From NCBI GenBank assembly GCA_022774505.1, contig JALFLW010000100.1, positions 1 through 41,480 on the forward strand: a DNA stretch of 41,480 nucleotides, in the 5' to 3' direction. Below are positions 34,293 to 41,480 of this stretch, one piece after another (the stretch's first letter is position 1; each line of letters begins with the position of its first letter). The translations under genes and the position numbers were made by a program. The notes under the pieces are model-generated. The model was not told the origin of the DNA, did no database searches, and saw only the letters and a list, made by a program, of their open reading frames with translations. The DNA comes from Lachnospiraceae bacterium (GTDB lineage: Bacteria > Bacillota > Clostridia > Lachnospirales > Lachnospiraceae).

Positions 34293-34551
34293 CTAAGACT
34301 TCCACACCCAAAACCGATATATACCCATAATATGTCTTATGGCTAGTTGCCTGCAAAGCATTTTGCCTTTCCAAGCACTTTTAAATCCGTGAGCTGTGAC
34401 TAAAAAATTGTCTTGTCACTTACGGATCTGCGTCAATTTTTTAGTCACAGCTCACGGATCAATTTGTTTTCCTAGGCAAAATGCCTGCTTTCTCTTCTTG
34501 CCATAAGACATATTATGCACTGCTTTCTGTTATTGGTGTGGGAAGTCTTAG
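34293..34551. mobile_element. MITE-like imperfect palindrome with 7-bp flanking repeats
   Basis: A 259-base inverted repeat. The paired blocks are CTAAGACTTCC plus ACACC at the ends, an 18-base block with ATAATATGTCTTATGGC, GCATTTTGCCT, and a perfect 26-base block next to a 23-base central loop. Internal loops separate the blocks. TTAATAA is directly repeated at 34286-34292 and 34552-34558, immediately outside the ends, like a target-site duplication. It has no coding capacity, so a transposase would act from elsewhere. With the terminator at 34577-34610 it fills the gap 34277-34638. Confidence 0.65.
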
Positions 34552-34576
34552 TTAATAAGTAATATATACCCAAATC

Positions 34577-34610
34577 AAATGGGACCCCGGAATGATCTGA
34601 GGTCCCATTT
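34577..34610. terminator. Terminator downstream of the ECF/DUF4430 operon
   Basis: AAATGGGACC and GGTCCCATTT form a perfect 10-bp stem around a 14-base loop. On the minus strand it follows the stop codon at 34639; the T content after the stem is moderate. Confidence 0.7.
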
Positions 34611-34638
34611 ATTAATTGTGTAAATTTGTTTTATTAAA

Positions 34639-36663
34639 TTATTTTACAGTGACTGTTACTTTACTCTTCTTGCCGTCTGCATTCAGGGTAACAACTGCTT
34701 TTCCCTTCTTCACACCCTTTACGGTTACTGTTACCTGATACTGTGTTTCTTTCTTTTTCTTTACAGACTTCTTTACGATCTTTACATTCTTCTTATTCAC
34801 AGATACCTTGATCTTCTTTGCGATAGAAGCTTTCTTGGTCGTTGTAACGTTCCACTTTATTGCAGCTTTTTTGCCCTTCTTTACAGAAACCTTTGTCTTT
34901 GCTGCCTTTACTTTCTTCACTACAGATGTCTTCTTCGTTGATGTTTTTGACGGCTTCTTTGTTGGAACTGCGGTCGCAGACGGTGTTGTTTTCTGTGACG
35001 GTACCGGGGTCTGAGATGGTACTGTTGTCGGATTTCCGGACGGAACATTACTTGGTACTGCTGACGGTGCTGCTGTCGGATTTCCGGATGGAACATTACT
35101 TGGCACTGCTGTCGGTGCTGCTGTCGGATTTCCGGATGGAACATTACTTGGTACTGCTGACGGTGACTGAACCGGTTCATTACTAGATACAGGATCCTTC
35201 TCCTTCAGTGCATACAGAGAAGGACTATTTGTCATTACGCGGATCACTGCATTCAATCCACGAAGCAGCTGCTCCGGCTGCCACTGCATAAGATCTGCAT
35301 CTACAGACTTCTCATCTGTATTTACAAATGCAGCTGCTGCATCCAAAACAGTATTTCCTTCTTTGATAAAATCACTTCCATCTGCCTCGCTGCAAGGATT
35401 AATACGAAGCTGTCCCATCGCTGTCATTACCTGGGCCAGAGAGTACACATTATTATCACTGCCCCATGCACTATAAGCACCCTTCCGGTTCTGCAGATTT
35501 TCCATGAAATGAACACCTCTGGTGCATGCCTTTACTACATCAGCACTGTTCTCTCCGGAAAGATATGGATATAATGCCTGCAACGGCATTGCCACATCAT
35601 CTACCGTATACATAGAAGCAGCCGTAGCAACTCTGGCAATGGCATTTCCAACCTGATCTGTCACATTCGCTACAAGCTCTGCTCTCGTAATGTAATTATC
35701 TCCTGTCGGAAGCTGATAATCGGCTGAATCAAATGCCAGAAGCATTGTGCAGTCACGCATATCCTGTCCTTCTGTATTCTTATAAGTATTCTTGTCTGCC
35801 ATCGCTTCGATCAGATCGAAACCATTAATATCTCTGGCATCCTTTCCCATTGCAGTTACAAACAGGACGATCTTTGCGTAAGCAAATTCCGGATTACCTT
35901 TCACTAACGTATCAAAATCCTTCTCTTCCTCTCCTACAGTAACTGTTCCCTTGTCCTTCAGTTCCTTTAACTGAGCGGCTGTCTTTTCATACATCTTTTT
36001 AAAACAATCATCTGCCTTATATCCTGCACGCAGTAATGAAAATGCTATATACAGATTATTTGGCTGCTCAATGCCGGTAACGGTTCCATCACCAAATACC
36101 TGATCATAGATAGCGTCTGCCAGCACATCCTGTTGTGCCTTTGCCTCTGTAAGAAGCTTTGCAGCTTTTTCACTGTCCGGATTTTTGGCAGGATCATCTG
36201 CATAGACAGCAGCACCTGTAGCTGTAGCATAACTTCCATATGCAAATACAAAACTAATCTTGTCATTGTCCTTTAAAACGGTCTGACTGATTCCATAATC
36301 TGCATAACCTCCATTGATACAAAAGGACCAGTATCCCTTATGGTAATCAGCCGGTGCCGTGATATCACCAATACCATTGACATATGCACCATAGCTGCTT
36401 TCAACGAAATCATATGCGATATCATGAGACTTAAAAGCTATTCTTGCTGCCTCTTCGGCAGTGCTTTCCTCATCAACTACAAGGGCGATCTTCCCCGTAT
36501 CAACGCTGTGTCCCTCTTCATCCTGTCCCTCTGCTGCCACATAGACCGTGATCTGGTCCTTGGAAGCATTTGTGTCATCGGCCTTTGCCGTAAAGCCTGT
36601 GCCAAATACTGTTGTAAATGCCAGTGCCCCTGCAAGCAGTCGACTCATCCATTTCTTACTCAT
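34639..36663 (-). CDS. Secreted transcobalamin-like protein: DUF4430 plus helical toroid, repeat linker, lysine-rich Ig-like tail
   Basis: 674 residues from the ATG at 36663, preceded by GGAGGATTCAA; a longer frame to 36798 is unsupported. After a signal peptide (1-28) comes a DUF4430 domain (about 36-150, with GYWSFCINGGYADYG), then a helical region (about 160-490) of the terpenoid-cyclase toroid type, with SAWGSDNNVYSLAQVMTAM. Animal transcobalamin and intrinsic factor combine the same two folds in the opposite order. Three 16-residue NVPSGNPTAAP-type repeats and a tail that is about one-third lysine follow. It is the last gene of the ECF operon, 28 bases after the S component, and would bind ligand outside the cell. 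Corrinoid binding is an inference. Confidence 0.78.
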   Translation of the reverse strand: MSKKWMSRLLAGALAFTTVFGTGFTAKADDTNASKDQITVYVAAEGQDEEGHSVDTGKIALVVDEESTAEEAARIAFKSHDIAYDFVESSYGAYVNGIGDITAPADYHKGYWSFCINGGYADYGISQTVLKDNDKISFVFAYGSYATATGAAVYADDPAKNPDSEKAAKLLTEAKAQQDVLADAIYDQVFGDGTVTGIEQPNNLYIAFSLLRAGYKADDCFKKMYEKTAAQLKELKDKGTVTVGEEEKDFDTLVKGNPEFAYAKIVLFVTAMGKDARDINGFDLIEAMADKNTYKNTEGQDMRDCTMLLAFDSADYQLPTGDNYITRAELVANVTDQVGNAIARVATAASMYTVDDVAMPLQALYPYLSGENSADVVKACTRGVHFMENLQNRKGAYSAWGSDNNVYSLAQVMTAMGQLRINPCSEADGSDFIKEGNTVLDAAAAFVNTDEKSVDADLMQWQPEQLLRGLNAVIRVMTNSPSLYALKEKDPVSSNEPVQSPSAVPSNVPSGNPTAAPTAVPSNVPSGNPTAAPSAVPSNVPSGNPTTVPSQTPVPSQKTTPSATAVPTKKPSKTSTKKTSVVKKVKAAKTKVSVKKGKKAAIKWNVTTTKKASIAKKIKVSVNKKNVKIVKKSVKKKKETQYQVTVTVKGVKKGKAVVTLNADGKKSKVTVTVK
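35021..35165 (-). repeat. 48-bp tandem repeat encoding the VPSGNPTAAP linker
   Basis: Three near-identical 48-base units encode 16-residue Pro/Ser/Asn-rich repeats in the transcobalamin-like protein. It is the same kind of extensible linker as in the 1456-residue surface protein, ahead of a similar lysine-rich tail. Confidence 0.8.
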
Positions 36664-36691
36664 TTGAATCCTCCATTCTTTGTTGCTTTGT

Positions 36692-37747
36692 CTACAGTGT
36701 AATCCCAAATTTCCCTTGTATACGCTCCAGCTTTTGTAAAATACTGTCCCCAAAAAGGAACATACACAACGCTGCCGTACCGGCATGCGATGCATCATAT
36801 GGTGCTCCTGTCAGGTATAATGCTTTCAATGTCTTCCAACTGATTCCGGCTCCGGAAGGATCTGCCGAATAGCTCATAAGCATTGCCGCAAAATTCATCA
36901 CTCCGCCATACAGTAGAAATACAACAAAAAACGTAAATATCGTCGTTGTGATATCATCTACCGGAAGTTTCTTTCTTTGCAGCAGACAGCCCACTGCGAT
37001 TCCTGCGATCCCATACAGATAAAGCCTCCAGCCAAAGAAGCTCTCCCCACTGCCGCCACGCAGCAGAAAAACAATGTATGCAAGCACCCATGCAAAAAGA
37101 ATACAAAGAACCGGTCCCATGATCACCCGGAAACTTCTCCCTTTTTCCAAAGAAAGCCGCCTCGCCAGAGACTCTTTTTCTCCAATCTTTCTGCGTTCTA
37201 CTTTATTAAAAGCCATGCCGGATAAATATCCGACCATCCCCCAGGCAGCCATCTGCCAAGGAGTCCATGGCCCCTGACCATCAAAAAAGTTACACACCAG
37301 CCGGCTCATGGCTCCCACCATAAAACCGGCCTCCGGTCCAAGACCGATCCCACATATCACCACCATGGTTGTTCCTGCATGTAAAGGTATCGTGTGGGCA
37401 CATATCTCATTCATAACCACACATAATGCTGTCAAAGTGGATAAAAGTACCACCTCTCTCGCCTGTGGTTTTCTCCTTTCATACTGTCCAAAAAACAGGA
37501 TAAGTAATAAAAGAACACCACCAAATCCTACTATTATATAATGTTTTCCACGGAGTAATACCGAAGAAACAAAAAGCATTCCTATCATCCCGGCCAACAA
37601 TAAAAGACCACTCATGCGACGACGTATGCGTTTTCTCTCTAAATAATCCTCCCAGTCAAAACAGCGTCTGCCAGAAACAGCAGCTGCTCTGTCCCTTTTT
37701 ATGACCTTATCATTTTTTAATCTGTACTCTTCCTGCGGTTCCTGCAT
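36692..37747 (-). CDS. ECF transporter S component (substrate-binding membrane subunit)
   Basis: 351 residues from the ATG at 37747, which overlaps the stop of the ATPase gene (TGATG); an in-frame GTG at 37756 is possible. After a charged cytoplasmic N-terminus (1-45) there are two helices (46-90) and then about six more with the S-component pattern, such as LSTLTALCVVMNEICAH, GIGLGPEAGFMVGAMSRLV and GPWTPWQMAAWGMVGYLSG. In ECF systems the S component defines the substrate. The flanking DUF4430 proteins suggest a corrinoid or related large ligand, but this is not proven. Confidence 0.85.
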   Translation of the reverse strand: MQEPQEEYRLKNDKVIKRDRAAAVSGRRCFDWEDYLERKRIRRRMSGLLLLAGMIGMLFVSSVLLRGKHYIIVGFGGVLLLLILFFGQYERRKPQAREVVLLSTLTALCVVMNEICAHTIPLHAGTTMVVICGIGLGPEAGFMVGAMSRLVCNFFDGQGPWTPWQMAAWGMVGYLSGMAFNKVERRKIGEKESLARRLSLEKGRSFRVIMGPVLCILFAWVLAYIVFLLRGGSGESFFGWRLYLYGIAGIAVGCLLQRKKLPVDDITTTIFTFFVVFLLYGGVMNFAAMLMSYSADPSGAGISWKTLKALYLTGAPYDASHAGTAALCMFLFGDSILQKLERIQGKFGITL

Positions 37748-39462
37748 CAGCTGCACCCCGCTTTCTGCAACGCACTGATTATATCCTCTGTCCGAAAACA
37801 GTCCTTTAAAATCCCTCTGGCCATCCGGCTGGCAGGCGTTGTATAAAATGTATTCTCCTGAAAGAAGTCCTTTGTGCTGCCCCGGCTGATCATCTGTCCA
37901 TCAAAAAGCAGACCACACATATCTGCATATTCTGCACAAAAATCCATATCATGGGATACTAGTATGACCGTTTTCCCATGATCACATATATCTCTCAGCC
38001 ATCCGGCAAATTTTTCCTTAAAAGCACCATCCATTCCTTTGGTTGGTTCGTCCAGCAAAAGGATATCCGAACCTGTCAGCAGCATTTTTCCTAAGGCAAG
38101 CCGCTGCTGCTGGCCACCACTTAAGTCCATTGGATTTTGATCCTTTTGTTTTGCCAGTTCAAGATAATCCAGCATTTCTTCTACTAATTCATTTTCGATG
38201 CTTCCGGATTTAGAGTTCTTCTCTTTCATCTGCAAAAACGGCAAAGTATCTGCTATTTGTGCTGCATTTTCATACAGCAGCATCACCAAAAGCTCCTCCT
38301 TTACCGTAAGCTCTGTAAAAAGACTGCAGGGATTTTGTGCAAGGTAACGGACTTTTCCCTGCACTCTCAGCTTTCCCCTCCCCTGCTTATATATTCCTGC
38401 CATGACCTTTAATGCCGTAGACTTACCTGAACCATTTCCTCCAAGTATGGCAAACAGCCCTCCTCCCGGAACCTGCAGCGAAAAATCCGTGAGCACTTTT
38501 CTTCCTTTCTCATAAGCAAACGTAATGTGTTCTGCCGATAAAACCGTCTGTCCCTGTTCTTTCTCGGCCTGCTGTCTGTCTGTTGATTCCTGTCCTATTT
38601 TTTGTACATGAGTAAACAGCCAGCTCCGTCCCTCCCGGATACTCACCGGAGACTCCTCTTCTCCTGCTTTATGACAGCCCTGCCATGCCCTCACCGCCAC
38701 CGGCATTGCCGAGGCGATTGGCAGCTTCGCTCCATGCAGTATCTCATAATCCGCCAATACATTGGCACATCGGTTCGGCAGGGTATCTCCGATCAGCTTT
38801 CCCTGATGCATGATCAGAATGCGGTCTGCCATGGGCACCACATCCTCCAGACGCTGTTCTGACAATAAAACTGCGGTTCCCATATCTTTGTTTAATCGTC
38901 CCAGTGTATCCAGAAAACGTCTTGTCCCTATTGGATCTAGCTGTGCCGTCGGTTCATCCAGCAAAAGCACCCCGGGCTGCATAATTACGACGGATGCGAG
39001 ATTTAATATCTGCTTCTGTCCTCCCGACAGCTCTGCTACCGGTTTATGAAACCAGTCTTCCATTCCAAAATACTGGGCAATCTCTGCTGTCCTTCGTCGG
39101 ATCTGCTGTCCCGGCACTCCCAGATTTTCCAGACCAAAGGCTAATTCATGCCATACTTTATCTGTGACAAGCTGTGTGTCCGGATTTTGTCCCACATAGC
39201 CAATTCCGGCTGCACATCTTCTGTCATCCATCTGCTCCAGATCCATACCGCGGTAATAAAGCCGTCCACTCCCTGTACCAAAAGGAATCTGGTTTTTCTT
39301 AAAATGGCGGAGTAAAGTAGTCTTTCCGCATCCTGATTGACCACAAAGAACTACAAATTCCCCGTCATTCATTGCGAAGCTGATATCTTCTATGGCATTT
39401 TCTGTCTGTCTTGGATAACAAAAAGATATATGTTCACACGCCAAAACCGGAGTCTGCTCCAT
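37747..39462 (-). CDS. Fused double ATPase of an ECF transporter (EcfA-EcfA')
   Basis: 571 residues with two complete ABC domains in one chain. The first has GQSGCGKTT (about 39-47), LSGGQKQ and VLLLDEPTAQLDP; the second has GGNGSGKST (about 342-350), LSGGQQQRLALGKML and ILLLDEPTKGMDG. Many ECF transporters use two separate ATPases, so the fusion ensures a heterodimer-like pair. Its ATG follows the EcfT stop directly, with AGGAGG ten bases upstream inside the ecfT end. Confidence 0.92.
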   Translation of the reverse strand: MEQTPVLACEHISFCYPRQTENAIEDISFAMNDGEFVVLCGQSGCGKTTLLRHFKKNQIPFGTGSGRLYYRGMDLEQMDDRRCAAGIGYVGQNPDTQLVTDKVWHELAFGLENLGVPGQQIRRRTAEIAQYFGMEDWFHKPVAELSGGQKQILNLASVVIMQPGVLLLDEPTAQLDPIGTRRFLDTLGRLNKDMGTAVLLSEQRLEDVVPMADRILIMHQGKLIGDTLPNRCANVLADYEILHGAKLPIASAMPVAVRAWQGCHKAGEEESPVSIREGRSWLFTHVQKIGQESTDRQQAEKEQGQTVLSAEHITFAYEKGRKVLTDFSLQVPGGGLFAILGGNGSGKSTALKVMAGIYKQGRGKLRVQGKVRYLAQNPCSLFTELTVKEELLVMLLYENAAQIADTLPFLQMKEKNSKSGSIENELVEEMLDYLELAKQKDQNPMDLSGGQQQRLALGKMLLTGSDILLLDEPTKGMDGAFKEKFAGWLRDICDHGKTVILVSHDMDFCAEYADMCGLLFDGQMISRGSTKDFFQENTFYTTPASRMARGILKDCFRTEDIISALQKAGCS

Positions 39463-40377
39463 CTATACCGCCTCCTTTCCATCTGTACCATTTATGGTAC
39501 ATCTTTCCCGTCCGGAAAAATATAGATCATAGACTGCCGGAGCCAACATTCCAATAGTTCCCATAATCAGGGCTGCTTTCTGGTAAACGGCCAAAGGAAT
39601 CCTGTAAATCTCAGGAAAATAATATGCAGCAAACTCCCCTCTGAACTGACAGATATACATTCCTGCAAATGTCATCACAATAAGCAGACACCAATATAGA
39701 TCTTCTCTTTGAAAATGAAACAAGTGAAACCAGGTTCTTTTTCCTGTCCGGTATCCCCTTGATTCCATGGAAACGGACACTTCTATGGAATCCTCCAAAG
39801 TCCAGGAGATCATGACTGATAATTCTCTCAAAAGTCTCCTGATCCTGCCGGCTAAAGGAGCGTCTCCGCCTGCCATTCCAAGGCCCGTCTGTGCTTCATG
39901 TACCTGCCGGTAACGTTCTCTCAAAAGCGGAATCGTGCGAAATATCATCATCAGCATCAATCCCATAGACGGAAGCGTCTTTCCCGTGAGATATAATATT
40001 TTCTCACTGTCTATAAGGCTTCCCGCCACCCGGCACCACTGCAAAACAGCCATAAGCATCGCTGTCATGATCAGGCCGTAATAAACGGATTCCCATGTCA
40101 CTGCCATTCCATTTATATAAAAAAGAGGGGTCACGCCACGATGAGAAAATAACGGAAGTATCACCGCTGCGAAAAACAGCATTCCAATTCCTGCCGCCAG
40201 CTCATGGCACCAGCTTCGGATACCGTTTAATATTACACAATATATTCCGGATGCCGCCAAAGAAAGCAGTAATGGAACCGGATGTCTTATGATCATCGTC
40301 CATATCACACATACCGCTATATAAAGTGCTATGACGATCGGATGCCTCTTGGCATACTCTGACTTTCTGTCTGTCAT
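39463..40377 (-). CDS. ECF transporter transmembrane component T
   Basis: 304 residues from the ATG at 40377, with GGAG seven bases upstream; an ATG at 40389 is less well placed. Several membrane helices and the coupling motif region DSIEVSVSMESRGYRTG (about 205-221) identify EcfT, which joins the ATPases to the S component. It starts 85 bases after the upstream DUF4430 gene stop and is tightly linked to the ATPase gene. Confidence 0.9.
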   Translation of the reverse strand: MTDRKSEYAKRHPIVIALYIAVCVIWTMIIRHPVPLLLSLAASGIYCVILNGIRSWCHELAAGIGMLFFAAVILPLFSHRGVTPLFYINGMAVTWESVYYGLIMTAMLMAVLQWCRVAGSLIDSEKILYLTGKTLPSMGLMLMMIFRTIPLLRERYRQVHEAQTGLGMAGGDAPLAGRIRRLLRELSVMISWTLEDSIEVSVSMESRGYRTGKRTWFHLFHFQREDLYWCLLIVMTFAGMYICQFRGEFAAYYFPEIYRIPLAVYQKAALIMGTIGMLAPAVYDLYFSGRERCTINGTDGKEAV

Positions 40378-40461
40378 GTTTTTCTCCATTCTGTCTGCCG
40401 TTCTGCAATATATTTGTCTGATCTGATTTCAAAGCCTGCTCTTCTTTAAACCCACATCATA

Positions 40462-41480
40462 TTATGTGGATCTTCCGTCACAGGTATACTTCCAGCTGAT
40501 CATATCTCCTTCTGACACCTTATAAGCGGATGCCCCCTTATTCGGTGCGGTGCCATTTACCTTATATATCCATCCACTCATGCTACCGGCCTGTTTTTCA
40601 TATATGTGACCGATCCCTCTCACATAATAGCTTTTATACGCCGGCGTATAATCTGCATCCAAAGCAATCCCTTTTGCTTTACATGCCTTTTCTAATACAT
40701 CATACACGCTGGCTCCCTTGTCCACTTTTACGGACACTGTATCCAGTATTTTTCCATTGGACGGTATATATTTCCAAATACTCTCCTGTGCCTGTTTCTT
40801 ATTCTCCACCAGACTGTCACATCGTATTTCAAGAGTACATGTGATCTTGGCCTCTTCCGGCTTTGCTGTCGCAGTGCTTCCGGACGAACTGCTGTTTTCT
40901 GCAGCATCCTCTGTCTTCCCCCCGGAGGAACTGTGATCAGCAGATGAAGTCCCTGTGCTGTTATTTTCTGCAGCATCCGGCTTTTTTGTATTATTGTCAG
41001 CCGTATTCTGCTGACTTGTTTCCTGACCGGAAGAAGGATCTGCTGCCGGTACATTCTGACCGGACGGCTGTGTATCTGTTTTTTTATCCTTTCCCGATTG
41101 TGAACTCTGATCAGAAGCCGTAGATGCTTTTCCGGGTTTCTTTGTTTTCTCCCCTTTCCCCACACTTGTGGAGGATTTCCCATTTAGTGCATCACTCTTT
41201 GAACGGCTGCCTCCTCTATGCTGACTGTTTTTGCCATCTTTAGCCGCTTTGGAGCCAGCCTCTGTCCCATTATTTTCCACTGTCCCCGCAGATATTTCCG
41301 GATCCTTGGACGTTTTCTTATCCGTATTCCCATTTTCTGCATCTTGGACAGATGCTTTTCCGGACTTTTCCTGTCTACTTGATTCCTCTGTTTTCTCTGA
41401 GTCCGATGGAGCCATCGTGGCATACATCGACCCAAGCTCTCCTTCCGGAGACTGTATCCCGTCAAATACATCTCCTGCCA
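40462..41480 (-). CDS. DUF4430-domain protein with long polar linker (N-terminus cut by window edge)
   Basis: The frame is open to the right edge, so at least 339 residues are visible and the ATG at 41427 is probably internal. The visible part begins with DGIQSPEGELGSMYATM, then a linker of about 200 residues made of Ser, Thr, Lys, Asp, Asn, Gly and Gln, then a DUF4430 domain (last 115 residues), with GASVYDVLEKACKAKG and GWIYKVNGTAPNKGASAYKV. It is the first visible gene of the ECF operon, so it is probably a secreted ligand-binding protein for the same transporter. What precedes the linker is unknown. Confidence 0.8.
   Translation of the reverse strand, partial: AGDVFDGIQSPEGELGSMYATMAPSDSEKTEESSRQEKSGKASVQDAENGNTDKKTSKDPEISAGTVENNGTEAGSKAAKDGKNSQHRGGSRSKSDALNGKSSTSVGKGEKTKKPGKASTASDQSSQSGKDKKTDTQPSGQNVPAADPSSGQETSQQNTADNNTKKPDAAENNSTGTSSADHSSSGGKTEDAAENSSSSGSTATAKPEEAKITCTLEIRCDSLVENKKQAQESIWKYIPSNGKILDTVSVKVDKGASVYDVLEKACKAKGIALDADYTPAYKSYYVRGIGHIYEKQAGSMSGWIYKVNGTAPNKGASAYKVSEGDMISWKYTCDGRST

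Overview
The window looks like a chromosomal segment of a low-GC, Gram-positive anaerobe of the Clostridia, most likely a Lachnospiraceae gut bacterium. The reasons are the long Bacillus/Clostridium-type SRP RNA, strong GGAGG ribosome-binding sites, sigma-A promoters, FtsEX with a PcsB-like hydrolase, an FprA flavodiiron protein, an ECF transporter, and lysine-rich Ig-like secreted proteins. The genus cannot be fixed from the sequence. No phage, CRISPR array, transposase or tRNA was seen.

Positions 1-6406 (minus strand) hold a sulfur-assimilation operon read from right to left: metY, a siroheme/ferredoxin sulfite reductase, a TusA-like carrier, a thioredoxin, a ThiS-like carrier ending GGGAR, a ThiF/MoeB-like activating enzyme, a JAMM peptidase, and an AprA-type APS reductase subunit cut by the left edge. 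This matches the protein-thiocarboxylate homocysteine route (HcyS/HcyD/HcyF with MetY) described in Wolinella. The operon contains a four-hairpin array and one copy (A) of a structured repeat; a second copy (B) lies upstream of the metY promoter. The last third of aprA changes abruptly to high GC.

Positions 6719-16697 hold a 1456-residue secreted protein (C-type lectin domain, Ig-like repeats, lysine-rich tail), then an S41 protease, a PcsB/EnvC-like M23 hydrolase, FtsX, FtsE and a CdaR/PucR-type regulator. Positions 16906-24449 hold a sugar ABC ATPase, a YitT membrane protein, a TagA/WecG-like protein paired with an LCP-like protein (both apparently lacking key catalytic residues), an SDR reductase and a 779-residue protein with a cNMP-like N-terminus. 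The SRP RNA follows at 24571-24841.

Positions 25087-34276 are mostly housekeeping: a GNAT acetyltransferase, tadA, an unknown protein, an Mrp ATPase, a MYG1-family protein, isocitrate dehydrogenase, a Big_2 repeat protein, an S1-domain protein and a flavodiiron protein. A 259-bp imperfect palindrome flanked by TTAATAA direct repeats (MITE-like) lies at 34293-34551. Positions 34639-41480 (minus) hold an ECF transporter operon (EcfT, fused EcfA-EcfA, S component) bracketed by two secreted DUF4430 proteins. One of these combines the two domain types of animal transcobalamin, which suggests capture and import of a corrinoid or similar ligand.
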